DNA of 64,000 nt, taken from Propionibacterium acidifaciens DSM 21887. Lineage in GTDB: Bacteria; Actinomycetota; Actinomycetes; Propionibacteriales; Propionibacteriaceae. The position numbers were made by a program, and so were the translations under genes. The notes under the pieces are model-generated. The model did not search any database, was not told where the DNA came from, and was given only the letters and a program-made list of their open reading frames with translations. This document shows, in pieces, positions 34,995 through 43,302 of this stretch. Within the stretch, counting starts at the first letter, position 1. Each line of letters opens with the position of its first letter. The stretch spans positions 62,001-126,000 of the forward strand of contig NZ_AUFR01000007.1 of assembly GCF_000426605.1 (NCBI RefSeq), in the 5' to 3' direction.

Positions 34995-35023
34995 GAGGGG
35001 CCCGGAACGGGTCCGGGCCCCTC
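34995..35023 (-). terminator. Hairpin terminator of the LPXTG gene
   Basis: GAGGGGCCCGGA (34995-35006) and TCCGGGCCCCTC (35012-35023) form a perfect 12-bp stem with a 5-base loop, 45 bp past the stop of the LPXTG protein gene. Confidence 0.7.
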
Positions 35024-35067
35024 TCGGGCCGGGGCCGGGGTTCGGGCCGGTCCCGGTTCTGGTTCGC

Positions 35068-35829
35068 TCAGCGGCGACGACGACGAATCGCGAGGGCGGT
35101 GCCGCCCGCGGCGGCGGCCACGCCGACGCCGGTCAGACCGACCAGCGTGTCAGAGCCGGTGCGGGGGAGCCGGGTCGGCTTGCTCGTCTTGGTCTGCTGG
35201 CTGGGTGCGGTGGGGGCGGAACTGCTCGTGCTCTGCGGCGCGTTCGGGGCGGCGCTGGTCGGTGCGGAGCTCGAGGGGGCCGTGTCAGACGGGGTGGCGC
35301 TGGAGCTGGAGGAGGTGGTGCTCGAGGGGGCCGCGCTCGGGGTGGCAGTGCCTGAGGGGGTGCTGGTGGCCTGCTGGTCGGCGGACGTGCTGTCTTCGGA
35401 GCTGGCACTCGTGGAGGTGCTGGACGACGCCGTGCTGGAGGATGCCGCGCAGGTGGGGGCGCTCGAACTCGAGGATGCCGTGCAGGGGGTGTCCGGCGTT
35501 GCGTTCGAGGCGGACGGCGACGTGCTGGAGGAGGCCGCGCAGGTGGGGGCGCTCGAACTCGAGGATGCCGTGCAGGGGGTGTCCGGCGTTGCGTTCGAGG
35601 CGGACGGCGACGTGCTGGGGGAGGCCGTGCAGGTGGGGGTGCTCGGCGTCTCGGAGGGAGCCGATGTCTCGTCGGGCTGGGAAGGAGTCGGGCACTGGCA
35701 CTGGCACGGGTGTTGCTCGTGGCATGCGGGCCTGGCCGGGCCCGTGGCGGCCTGAGCCGTCCCCGCTCCGGCGAGCAGGACGATGCTGGACGCCGCAGCG
35801 GCGAGGGTGATCTTGGTTGTCTTCTTCAC
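35068..35829 (-). CDS. LPXTG wall-anchored Ser/Thr-rich repeat protein
   Basis: A 253-residue surface protein. The signal peptide is residues 1-27 (KKTTKITLAAAASSIVLLAGAGTAQA). The mature part is nearly all Ser, Thr, Ala and Pro with regularly spaced cysteines. Two 30-residue repeats (CAASSSTSPSASNATPDTPC and following) are encoded by a 90-bp DNA duplication. It ends with the sortase signal LPRTG, hydrophobic VGLTGVGVAAAAGGTALAI and RRRRR. Such stalks hold adhesins away from the wall or may be glycosylated. No adhesive head domain is seen. Start is GTG 35829 with AGGAG upstream. Confidence 0.85.
   Translation of the reverse strand: MKKTTKITLAAAASSIVLLAGAGTAQAATGPARPACHEQHPCQCQCPTPSQPDETSAPSETPSTPTCTASPSTSPSASNATPDTPCTASSSSSAPTCAASSSTSPSASNATPDTPCTASSSSSAPTCAASSSTASSSTSTSASSEDSTSADQQATSTPSGTATPSAAPSSTTSSSSSATPSDTAPSSSAPTSAAPNAPQSTSSSAPTAPSQQTKTSKPTRLPRTGSDTLVGLTGVGVAAAAGGTALAIRRRRR
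35431..35645 (-). repeat. 90-bp tandem repeats inside the LPXTG gene
   Basis: 35431-35520 and 35521-35610 are almost identical (for example gatgccgcgc against gaggccgcgc near their start), and a third partial copy runs to about 35645. The period is 30 codons. High identity suggests recent copy-number change. Confidence 0.9.
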
Positions 35830-35966
35830 GTCGGACTCCTATTCAGGGATGAACGTGCGCGTCCGCGTCTGCGCAGGAGTCGGAGAACCCGGCCCTGCTC
35901 GGTCCGTGCCGTGATGATCCGGAGGATGGCGGGGGTGCGCTCGTTCATCGGGGGTGAACGCGAACC

Positions 35967-35995
35967 AATGTAGCCAAAACATGGGGAAAAGTTAA
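35967..35995 (-). promoter_or_regulatory. Sigma-70-type promoter for the LPXTG gene
   Basis: On the minus strand TTAACT (35995-35990), a 17-base spacer and TACATT (35972-35967) match each consensus box at 4/6. It lies within the most AT-rich patch of the region, about 140 bp before the start codon. Confidence 0.4.
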
Positions 35996-36074
35996 GTGAT
36001 TCACAGTTTTGCACCCCGGAGCGCACAGCGCACGCACATCCGGGGGCCGCTCAGGGGCTCCGGCGCCGGAGGCG

Positions 36075-36109
36075 GCAGGGGCCCGGAGCGCAACGCTCCG
36101 GGCCCCTGC
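36075..36109 (-). terminator. Hairpin terminator of the small secreted gene
   Basis: 16-bp perfect arms GCAGGGGCCCGGAGCG (36075-36090) and complement (36094-36109), loop CAA, 28 bp after the stop of the small secreted protein gene. Confidence 0.7.
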
Positions 36110-36137
36110 GGTCCAGTGGTGCGTCCGATCGGGTCCG

Positions 36138-36404
36138 TCAGCACCCTTCGTGCACGGCCACGCCGTCGGTGGTCCCGTCCGAGGCGCTGTCATCGGCGAG
36201 TGCGCGGGTGCCCGTCGCATCGTCGGCGGGCGCGTCGGCGGCGCCCCCGGTCGTCCCGTCGGCGGTCGAGGCTCCCCCGGCGGTGCCGGCGGCCTGGGGC
36301 GAGGGGTCGTCCGTCGCGGGGTCCGCTGCGGCGATGCCCGACGCCGTGGGCAGCGCCAAGGCCAGGGCCAGCAGGCCCAGACCCGCCTTCCCGAGCCCGC
36401 TCAT
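36138..36404 (-). CDS. Small secreted Ala/Asp/Gly-rich protein
   Basis: An 88-residue protein with a signal peptide (GKAGLGLLALALALPTASGIAAA, cleavage near residue 26). A short low-complexity mature part of Ala, Asp, Gly and Thr with a single terminal Cys follows (VAVHEGC). AGGAGGGG lies five bases before the ATG and a strong hairpin follows the stop, which supports a real gene. No family recognised; the mature part has no obvious fold. Confidence 0.55.
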   Translation of the reverse strand: MSGLGKAGLGLLALALALPTASGIAAADPATDDPSPQAAGTAGGASTADGTTGGAADAPADDATGTRALADDSASDGTTDGVAVHEGC

Positions 36405-36604
36405 GTCCCCTCCTGGTGTCTCCTCCTGGGGTGAGGGGTGGGACACGGCCCGGTGGGCGAGAAGGCCCGCGAAGCCGTGACGGAACCGCAGCCATCCCCT
36501 TGAAGAAGATGCTCTCGTACTCGTGCCTCGGGGCTGCTGCGCGCCCCGATCTGCGCCGGATCCCCTCCTGACGAGGGCTTCTGGTGCAGATCGCGGGGCA
36601 GGGC

Positions 36605-36628
36605 GGCCCGCCGGCGCTCCGGCGGGCC
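36605..36628 (-). terminator. Hairpin terminator of the GH2 gene
   Basis: GGCCCGCCGG (36605-36614) and CCGGCGGGCC (36619-36628) form a 10-bp stem with a 4-base loop, about 110 bp past the GH2 stop. The rest of the 36405-36735 interval shows no gene. Confidence 0.6.
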
Positions 36629-36735
36629 TCGCTCCCGGCGAAGAGGATTCCCTGACGAGGGACGACGCCTGAGGAAGCGCGCCCGGCGAGACGCGATGAA
36701 TTCCTTCGGGCCCCGGTCCCGTCCGGTCCCGCGGC

Positions 36736-38556
36736 TCAGTTCCCGGCCCGGGTCGGCGGCTGCGGGTCCTGGCCGAAGATGGCCGCCAGTTCCTGCACCG
36801 GGGCCTTCGGCCGCCGGTTCTCGTCGCACAGGCCGTTGGTCTCCTGGCCCGTGTCGGTCAGTTGCGTCCAGCAGTAACCGCCCAGCGCGTCGCTCGCCCG
36901 CACCGCTGCGACGAGCTCCCCGATCCGTCGTACGAACCGACCGCGCGTGCGCACGGTCGAGTAGCCCCAGCCCCGTCCGCCGTCCGGACGGAAGTCGACG
37001 CCGCCGAACTCGTCGAGCAGGACCGGAAGATCGACCGGTTGGTCCGAGCCGACGACGACGAAGGCGCGTGCCGGTCCGAGCACGCCCGGGGCGATCCAGC
37101 GCTCCATCTGGCGGCCGCGGTAGCGCAGCCGCAGGCGGGCGGGGTTCGCGTCGTAGTCGTGGACGGTGAGCAGGTCCGAGTCGACGTGGTGCCAGCCGTC
37201 GTTCGACAGGGCCGGCCGCGAGGGGTCGATGCTGCGCGTCAGCCGCGCGAGCGCCGCGGCCGCGCGGGCCTGCTCGGGGCGGCGGGGGATGTCGGGGAAG
37301 CCCCACGACTCGTTGACCGGCACCCAGCAGACGATCGAGGGGTGCCCCTGGTTCGCCCGGACGACCTGCGCCCACTCGCGCCGCAGTCGGCGCACCGCCT
37401 CGGAGTCGAAGTCGTGGGCGGCGCCGATCTCGCCGAAGACGAGCAGGCCGAGCCGGTCGGCCCAGTGCAGCAGCCGCGGATCGGCACTCTGCTGGTGGAT
37501 GCGCATGCCGTTGAAGCCCAGACGCAGGACGAGCTCGGCCTCGTCGGCCAGGGCCCGGGCGCTCGGGGCCGAGAACAGGGAGTCGGGCCAGTAGCACTGC
37601 TCGAGCACCTGCCGCAGGTAGACCGGCCGTCCGTCGAGGGTGAGCGCCCGGGGCGTCCTGCCGATCTCCCGCAGCCCGAGGTAGGAGGACACCAGGTCGT
37701 CGCCGACGGCGACGACCGCGTCGACGAGCTCCGGGTGCTCGGGGCCCCAGCGCAGCCCGGCGCCGCCGGGGACCGTCAGCCGCACCGTCGTGATCCGTTC
37801 GCGGGCGACTGCCGAGGCGCGGGCGAGCGGCCGACCCCGGTGGGCCAGGCCGAGGCGCAGCGGCAGTGGCCGTCGTGGGCGGCGGTTCAGCTCGATGACC
37901 GCCGTCACGGCCTCCTCGGCGGCCGGGGTGCGCCAGAGGATCCGCCGCACGTGCACCGGCGGCACCGACTCGATCCACACCGGCCGCCAGATGCCGGTGG
38001 AGCGCTGGTACCAGATGCCGGCGGGCTCGTCGCGCCAGGTCTGCTTGCCGCGGGGCTGACTGCGGTCGTGCGGGTCGTCCCAGGCGCGGACGACGACGGT
38101 GTGCGGGCCGCCGCCGGTCAGCGCATCGGTGACGTCGAGGGCGAAGGGGCTCTGCCCGCCCTCGTGGGAGCCGGCCTCGACGCCGTCGACCCACACGATC
38201 GCGTGGTAGTCGACGCCGCCGAAGTGCAGCAGCAGACGCCGCCCCGGCCGATGACCGGCCGCCGCGAGCCGCTCGGCCGGCAACGCGATGCGGTACCACA
38301 CGACGGGGTGCGGGCGCTCGTCCGCGATGCCCGAGGCGCGCGACTCCGGCGGAAAGGGCAGGGTGATCGTCCGGTCGAGGCGCTCGGGACGCTCCCACCA
38401 GCGCTCGTCGAGGCCGACGCCCTCGTCGTCGGTGGCGAAGCCGGCAGGGCCGTCGAGCGGGGCCCACTGCGGGCGCACGAGGACGGGGCGCGGGTGGTCG
38501 CCGTCCTGGCGACTGGGTCGCAGCCGGGCGGCGAGCTCGGCGGGGTCCTCGCGCAT
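36736..38556 (-). CDS. Glycoside hydrolase family 2 protein (beta-galactosidase/glucuronidase-like)
   Basis: A 606-residue GH2 enzyme. A jelly-roll sugar-binding domain covers residues 25-200 (HFGGVDYHAIVWVDG, GIWRPVWIESV), an Ig-like domain about 205-300, and the TIM barrel starts at LRLGFNGMRIHQQ. Acid/base E416 lies in PVNESWG and the nucleophile E516 in LLDEFGG, so it should be active. Substrate (beta-galactoside, glucuronide or mannoside) is not decided by motifs. There is no signal peptide, so it acts on imported oligosaccharides. It is monocistronic. Confidence 0.87.
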   Translation of the reverse strand: MREDPAELAARLRPSRQDGDHPRPVLVRPQWAPLDGPAGFATDDEGVGLDERWWERPERLDRTITLPFPPESRASGIADERPHPVVWYRIALPAERLAAAGHRPGRRLLLHFGGVDYHAIVWVDGVEAGSHEGGQSPFALDVTDALTGGGPHTVVVRAWDDPHDRSQPRGKQTWRDEPAGIWYQRSTGIWRPVWIESVPPVHVRRILWRTPAAEEAVTAVIELNRRPRRPLPLRLGLAHRGRPLARASAVARERITTVRLTVPGGAGLRWGPEHPELVDAVVAVGDDLVSSYLGLREIGRTPRALTLDGRPVYLRQVLEQCYWPDSLFSAPSARALADEAELVLRLGFNGMRIHQQSADPRLLHWADRLGLLVFGEIGAAHDFDSEAVRRLRREWAQVVRANQGHPSIVCWVPVNESWGFPDIPRRPEQARAAAALARLTRSIDPSRPALSNDGWHHVDSDLLTVHDYDANPARLRLRYRGRQMERWIAPGVLGPARAFVVVGSDQPVDLPVLLDEFGGVDFRPDGGRGWGYSTVRTRGRFVRRIGELVAAVRASDALGGYCWTQLTDTGQETNGLCDENRRPKAPVQELAAIFGQDPQPPTRAGN

Positions 38557-38767
38557 CGGCCCCTCCTCCCGCCCGGTGGTTCTGGCGCCCGGTGGTTCCG
38601 GCGCTGTCGCGGTGGCGGCTCGGCCCGCCCCTGTCGGAACCAGACTAATCCGCCGGTCGTAGGGGCGTCCCGGATTCTTCCGGCGGCGCCGCGGGGAGGC
38701 CGTTCGTCACAAGAACCGTACAGAGGGTTCACAGGAACAGCACTGATCCGGCGCCCACGGTGGGGTC

Positions 38768-39004
38768 ATGAGCACCGACAGGAGCAGTACCGGCAAGAGC
38801 GGCATCGGGAGGAACGGCGCCGGCCGTCGTCCCGGCATCCGGCGTTCCCTCGAGGCCCTGGGCCTCGCCGCGGCGATCGCCCTCGGCGGTATCACCGTCA
38901 TCAGCCCCGAGGAGGCCCATGCGGCCGGGATCAGCCGGCCCCTGGTGATCCAGCCGAGCCCCGTTCAGGCCCAGACTGTCGAATCGACCGACGACGAGCA
39001 GTGA
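38768..39004 (+). CDS. Small exported peptide, uncharacterised
   Basis: A 78-residue product with a basic N-terminus (RNGAGRRPGIRRS), a hydrophobic segment (LEALGLAAAIALGGITVI) and an AHA-AG cleavage site near residue 53. The mature tail is about 26 residues, ending acidic (ESTDDEQ). The long, Arg-rich n-region resembles a signal peptide but not a clean twin-arginine motif. No clear ribosome site precedes the ATG, and the family is unknown, so it may be spurious. Confidence 0.45.
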   Translation: MSTDRSSTGKSGIGRNGAGRRPGIRRSLEALGLAAAIALGGITVISPEEAHAAGISRPLVIQPSPVQAQTVESTDDEQ

Positions 39005-39032
39005 CCCCGCGCGGCGTCCTCCGCGCGGGCCC

Positions 39033-40214
39033 TCATCCCGTCCACTGGTCCGCGAGGATCGTCGCCGTGTTGATCACGGCGACGGCGAGCCCGGCGGCGA
39101 CGAGCGGCCAGCGCCACCGACGGCTGCCCAGCGCGGCTCCCATCGCCAGGACGACGGGGAAGCAGTCGAGCCCGTTGCGGGGCAGGGACAGGAGCACCGG
39201 CCCCCGGCACAGGCTGTACAGGGTGAGCCAGACGAAGACCGCCCATTCGGCGCGGCCACGGCGCAGGCACCACCACAGGGCGGCGCAGAAGACGACGAGG
39301 AAGACGAACTCGAGTCCCTGCTGCCAGGCCACCGCGCGAGTCTCCGCAGCGCCGATGTGCCGGGCGCTGGCGACCAGGACGCGGCCGAACCAGGCCGAGC
39401 CGCGTCCCCAGCCCAGCTCCTGTGCCGTCATCCAGTAGAAGACGTCCCCGGTGCGGGCCCACAGATAGCCGAAGTACGCCAGCGGCGCGCACACCGGGAT
39501 GCCCAGGCCGAGCAGTCGTCGCCACCCGACGCGGGGGCTCGGCCCGCCGTCGTCCGGCCGGCGGAGCATCATGACCGCGAACATGATCACGACGAACAGG
39601 CCGTTCACCCGCACCGCGCAGGCCAGTGCCGTCGCAGCGATCGCCCACCACCAGTGCCGGTGCCGGGCGAGGTACCAGGCCGACAGCGTGCACAGGCCGA
39701 AGAGCGCCTCGGTGTAGGGGGCCATGAGGAAGAGCGCGTACGGCCCGAGAAGATAGGCGGCGGCCGCCGCGTGCGGGCTGATGCGCAGCTCCTCGCGGGC
39801 GATGCGCGCGAGGAGGACGGCGGCGCCGAGGGCCGCCAGCCAGGTGACGACCGTCGCACCGGCCACGGCCGTGTCCACGTCGAGCCTGCCCAGACCGATG
39901 GTCCGCGCGGCGACCCGCGAGAGGAACGGGTATCCGGGGAAGAAGGCCTCGTCGTAGGCGTTGACGCCGTTGTCGGGGGTGAAGTAGCCGGACTCGGTGA
40001 TGCGCAGCAGGTGCCCGGCGTCGAAGCGCACGTAGGCGTTCAGCGGCCACGGCCCGCCCGCCGAGGGCCGCACGGCGCGCCCGGCCGCGCCGAGGGCCGC
40101 CGCCAGGGCGAGGAAGAAGGCCCGGCTGAGCGCCCACCAGAGCGCGCCGGTGCGCAGGTCATCGCGCCATCGGAGCGCATCACCGCGGATGCGCGGTGCG
40201 GGGACAGCGGTCAT
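39033..40214 (-). CDS. PIG-V-like membrane mannosyltransferase
   Basis: A 393-residue polytopic protein (about nine helices) resembling actinobacterial PIG-V/GPI-type mannosyltransferases. After a first helix comes YVRFDAGHLLRITESGYF with an acidic D at the end of the first loop. FFPGYPFLSR follows, a family pattern in which the sugar donor is a polyprenyl-phosphate mannose. LWARTGDVFYWMTAQELGWGR and PRNGLDCFPVVLAMG are also characteristic. It acts at the outer membrane face, on glycolipid or glycoprotein (inference). It stands alone. Confidence 0.75.
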   Translation of the reverse strand: MTAVPAPRIRGDALRWRDDLRTGALWWALSRAFFLALAAALGAAGRAVRPSAGGPWPLNAYVRFDAGHLLRITESGYFTPDNGVNAYDEAFFPGYPFLSRVAARTIGLGRLDVDTAVAGATVVTWLAALGAAVLLARIAREELRISPHAAAAAYLLGPYALFLMAPYTEALFGLCTLSAWYLARHRHWWWAIAATALACAVRVNGLFVVIMFAVMMLRRPDDGGPSPRVGWRRLLGLGIPVCAPLAYFGYLWARTGDVFYWMTAQELGWGRGSAWFGRVLVASARHIGAAETRAVAWQQGLEFVFLVVFCAALWWCLRRGRAEWAVFVWLTLYSLCRGPVLLSLPRNGLDCFPVVLAMGAALGSRRWRWPLVAAGLAVAVINTATILADQWTG

Positions 40215-40311
40215 GACGCGTTCGGTTCCTCGGATCCTCGGGGCGGTCGGCCCGGCGCGGGCCCACCCAAGGATAAGGCCCGGCGCCCTCCGGCGCCCCG
40301 GGACGGCCCTC

Positions 40312-40830
40312 TCAGCAACCGGGGACGATCCGCCCTGCGGCCGCGCACCGCGCGAACCAGGCGTCGAGCCCGGCGCGGCGCTCGTCGATGCGGGCCAGTT
40401 CGGCCATCATGCGGCGGTTCTCGATGCGGATGCTCTCGTTGCGCTCGTCGATGCGCCCGTTGGCGGCGCCCAGACGCTCGTTGCGGTACGGGATGACGAC
40501 GATGTTCACGGCCAGGACGACCAGGCCGCCGAGGAGGAGGGCGGCCGGAACGGTCGCGACGAGGCGGCCCGGGTTCGTGCCGGCGCCAGTGGTCAGCAGG
40601 ACGGCGAGGAGCGCGGCCTCGACGGCGGTCGCGCAGCGCAGCGCATGGCGGCGGGTCCACGGGGCCCGCGCCGCGAGGTGCGGGATCGGGAAGCGGATGC
40701 GGTCCTCGATCATCCGGCGCTCCATGTCGAGTTCGGCGACGGCCCGCGCATGGACGGCGCCCGGCCGCCTGTCGCTGTGCGGCGCCGCCGTCGTGGTGGC
40801 GCTCGTGCGGTGCAGGATGCCGCTGCTCAT
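40312..40830 (-). CDS. Uncharacterised membrane protein with coiled coil
   Basis: A 172-residue protein. The N-terminal 60 residues are soluble and basic/acidic mixed (MERRMIEDRIRFPIPH). Two adjacent helices (about 68-85 and 90-112, ALRCATAVEAALLAVLLTT and LVATVPAALLLGGLVVLAV) follow. A charged coiled coil then covers about 115-160 (NERLGAANGRIDERNESIRIENRRMMAELARIDERRAG) and the product ends GC. GGGGGAAG lies 10 bases before ATG. No family recognised. Confidence 0.6.
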   Translation of the reverse strand: MSSGILHRTSATTTAAPHSDRRPGAVHARAVAELDMERRMIEDRIRFPIPHLAARAPWTRRHALRCATAVEAALLAVLLTTGAGTNPGRLVATVPAALLLGGLVVLAVNIVVIPYRNERLGAANGRIDERNESIRIENRRMMAELARIDERRAGLDAWFARCAAAGRIVPGC

Positions 40831-41086
40831 GGTCGCTTCGCTTCCCCCTGTCCCGGACGGGTGGTCGTCGTGCGGGATCGTCCGCCGACGCCCCGCCGAC
40901 GAGGCCCTCACAGGTGATGAATAGCACGGATCGGGTCGTGGGCGGAGCGCGTCGGGCGGCCCGCGGCGCTCCCCGGGGCCCGCCGCATGGCCGGACGGGT
41001 GATGAAGTCCCTGACCGGGCGGTTTGCTGGGAAACGGCTGTGACTTCCTGGCAGGATGCTGAGAAGCGCCCCTGATCGATCCCCGA

Positions 41087-42013
41087 TCATCGGAGGGCGG
41101 CGGCGATCCGGGCGATGTCGGCCGGCCGCGTGCGGCAGCAGCCGCCGATGAGGCGGGCTCCCGAGGCGAGCCAGCCCGGTACGAGGCGGGCCCAGTCGAC
41201 CGGGGTCCGGGCGGGCCTCCAGCGGCGGGACCGGGCGTCCCACGCCTCCCCCGAGTTCGGGTAGCAGACGAGCGGCTTGCCGGTGCCGGAGGCGAGCGTC
41301 TCCAGCGCGGGGGCGACGAGGGCCGGCGCGACGCAGTTCACGCCGACCGCCGCCACCGTGTCCTCCTCCTGCGCCCATCGGGTGGCTTCGACGAGGGGCG
41401 TGCCGTCGGCGAGGACCACCGGGCCGCCGTCGCGGCGCACCTGGAAGCAGACCCACGCCGGGCGGTCGGTCTCGGCCGCGATGAGCCCGACGAGTGCGCG
41501 AGCCTCGTCCAGCCGGGGCATCGTCTCGACGGCGAGGACGTCGACGCCGGCCTCTGCGAGGGCGCGGACGCGCTCGACGTGGAAGACGCGGTACTCGGCG
41601 GGACTCAGCTCGTAGGTGCCCGTGTACTCCGAGCCGTCGCACAGGTACGCGCCGAAGGGGCCGATGCTGCCGGCCACGAGCGCGCGTCGCCCGGGGCGCC
41701 GGTCGGCCCGGTCCTCGACGGCCAGGCGGGCGAGCTCGGCGGCGTCGCGGATGAGCCCGCGCGCCTGGGCCGGTCGCGCCCCGGCATCGGTCAGGCCGAG
41801 CACGGACGCCTGGTAGGTGTTCGTCTCGATGACCCGGGCGCCCGCGTCGAGATACGCGGCGTGCACTGCGCCGATCGCCTCGGGCGCCGAGTCGATGGCC
41901 GCCGCCGACCACAGGCTCTCGTGCATCGGCACGCTCCGGGCCTCCAGCTCGGTGGCCATCGCCCCGTCCAGGACGACCGGGCCCGCCGCGAGCAGATCGG
42001 TGAAGGAGCCCAT
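41087..42013 (-). CDS. mmuM: Homocysteine S-methyltransferase
   Basis: Zinc enzyme transferring a methyl group from S-methylmethionine (or S-adenosylmethionine) to homocysteine to give methionine; cytosolic, 308 residues. The start GPVVLDGAMATELEARS is typical. Zinc ligands are visible as C227 (GVNC) and C292-C293 (GGCC). Other family segments are ETNTYQAS, GSIGPFGAYL and YPNSGEAWDA. No mmuP permease or met genes lie adjacent. Confidence 0.92.
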   Translation of the reverse strand: MGSFTDLLAAGPVVLDGAMATELEARSVPMHESLWSAAAIDSAPEAIGAVHAAYLDAGARVIETNTYQASVLGLTDAGARPAQARGLIRDAAELARLAVEDRADRRPGRRALVAGSIGPFGAYLCDGSEYTGTYELSPAEYRVFHVERVRALAEAGVDVLAVETMPRLDEARALVGLIAAETDRPAWVCFQVRRDGGPVVLADGTPLVEATRWAQEEDTVAAVGVNCVAPALVAPALETLASGTGKPLVCYPNSGEAWDARSRRWRPARTPVDWARLVPGWLASGARLIGGCCRTRPADIARIAAALR

Positions 42014-42035
42014 GGCCCCATCCTGCCGCGCCGCC

Positions 42036-42191
42036 GTCCGTCCCTCTCCGTTCGGGGCCCGTCCTCCTGCGCCCGCATCAGCCCTCTTGTCCTGTGCCCT
42101 GTCGTCCGTCCCTCTCCCGTTCGGGGCCCGTCCTCCTGCGCCCGCATCAGCCCTCTTGTCCTGTGCCCTGTCGTCCGTCCCTCTCCCGTTC
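42036..42191. repeat. 68-bp tandem duplication
   Basis: The unit starting GTCCGTCCCTCTCC-GTTCGG at 42036 is repeated almost exactly at 42104 (68 then 69 bp period), and a partial third copy starts at 42173. It lies just upstream of the mmuM start and runs directly into palindromic element copy 3. Confidence 0.9.
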
Positions 42192-42299
42192 CCACCTCAT
42201 TTCCGTGTTGACACCCGGGTCGTGCCCGAGGTGCCGACGCAGAGGTGAGGTGGGAGCGGGGAGGTGAGGTGGGGTGCGAGCACGGAAGTGGGGTGGGAA
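42190..42299. repeat. Dispersed palindromic element, copy 3
   Basis: Starts CCCACCTCATTTCCGTGTTG, continues ACACCCGGG, then GTGCCCGAGGTG and a run of GAGGTGAGGTGGG units, and closes with CACGGAAGTGGGGTGGGA, the complement of its beginning. Same landmarks as 141-255 and 11040-11175. It lies between divergent mmuM and the zinc-ribbon gene. Confidence 0.7.
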
Positions 42300-42445
42300 G
42301 CGGTGAGGGGGACGAGGGGGGCCGGCCGGTCGTCGGTCCCGTCCCGTGCCCCGTCTGTCCCGTCCCGTGCTTTCGGCGGTGCTCCCGGTACCCTGATCGC
42401 GGGTCCGTGCGGTGGGCGCGGGCCGCGAATCTGAGGTGGTCGACG

Positions 42446-43150
42446 ATGAGCAGTCCCGTGAACGGTGGATTCGCCTGTTTCAACTGCGGGCTCCTGCTGG
42501 CTCCCGACACGGCGCGGTGCCCGCGCTGCGGGGCGCCGCAGCCGGGGCGCGCGAACGGATGCCCTGGCGCCGGCCACCCGAGTCACGTGCCGCCCGCCGA
42601 GCCCCTGCACCCGGCCGTCACGGCGATCATCACCTTCTTCTTCGGTCTCTTCGGCCTCATCCCGTGCCTCATCAGCACGAGCCGGGCCAAGCGGCTCAGT
42701 CTCCCCACGAGGCCCCACTGGCTGGCCTTCTGGATCCCCGAGCTCGTGAGGGTGTCCATCTACGTCATCGTGGCCATCGGCATGATCGCCGGCGTCGGCA
42801 TCCTCGCCGGCCTGGCCCCCCGGAGCCCGGGCGGCTCCGGCGGCGTCGCGCCGAGTTCGTCGTACTCGTACTCGACGACCGCTCCCAGCGCGACGAGCTC
42901 GTCGGCGCTCGGCTGGCCCGCGGGCGCCGTCGAGTGCTCCTCGAGCGTCGCGGCCGGCAACGACCGGACCAGCTGCGAGTTCGCCCTCAACGTCGCCGAC
43001 GCCTGGCAGCGGAGCGACAGGGCCTCGACCCAGACGGTCGAGGCCTACAGCCCGGTGACCAACGAGAAGTACACGATGGGGTGCGCCACCGTCGCCGGGT
43101 ACACGACCTGCTCCGGCGGCAACGGAGCCGTGGTCTACATCCGGAGCTGA
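42446..43150 (+). CDS. Zinc-ribbon membrane protein with extracytoplasmic domain
   Basis: A 234-residue protein. An N-terminal zinc ribbon has CFNCGLLL and CPRCGAPQ (two CxxC pairs, residues 10-30). Two hydrophobic segments (about 56-75 and 97-122, ITFFFGLFGLIPCLI and VSIYVIVAIGMIAGVGILAG) follow. A Ser-rich linker and a C-terminal domain with four cysteines (VECSSS, TSCEFA, MGCATV, TTCSGG) that may form disulfides outside complete it. The combination is common among uncharacterised actinobacterial proteins. GAGGTGG lies before ATG. Function unknown. Confidence 0.7.
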   Translation: MSSPVNGGFACFNCGLLLAPDTARCPRCGAPQPGRANGCPGAGHPSHVPPAEPLHPAVTAIITFFFGLFGLIPCLISTSRAKRLSLPTRPHWLAFWIPELVRVSIYVIVAIGMIAGVGILAGLAPRSPGGSGGVAPSSSYSYSTTAPSATSSSALGWPAGAVECSSSVAAGNDRTSCEFALNVADAWQRSDRASTQTVEAYSPVTNEKYTMGCATVAGYTTCSGGNGAVVYIRS

Positions 43151-43302
43151 CGGCGGTCCGCCCGAGACGAGAGGGGCGGGGGTCGGGGCGCGGTCGCTGG
43201 CGGTGCCGTGCCCGGCGGCCGTGACCCCTCCCGACGGGGCCATCGACAAGTCAACGGGCCGGGCGCGGCCCGTCCCGATCGTCCGCACGGCGCGGGCGGG
43301 GC

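Noticed and set aside
43256-43273. Small GGGCCG...CGGCCC inverted repeat between the zinc-ribbon and serine-hydrolase genes
   Set aside because: A 6-7 bp GC stem is expected by chance at this composition and lacks other terminator signs.
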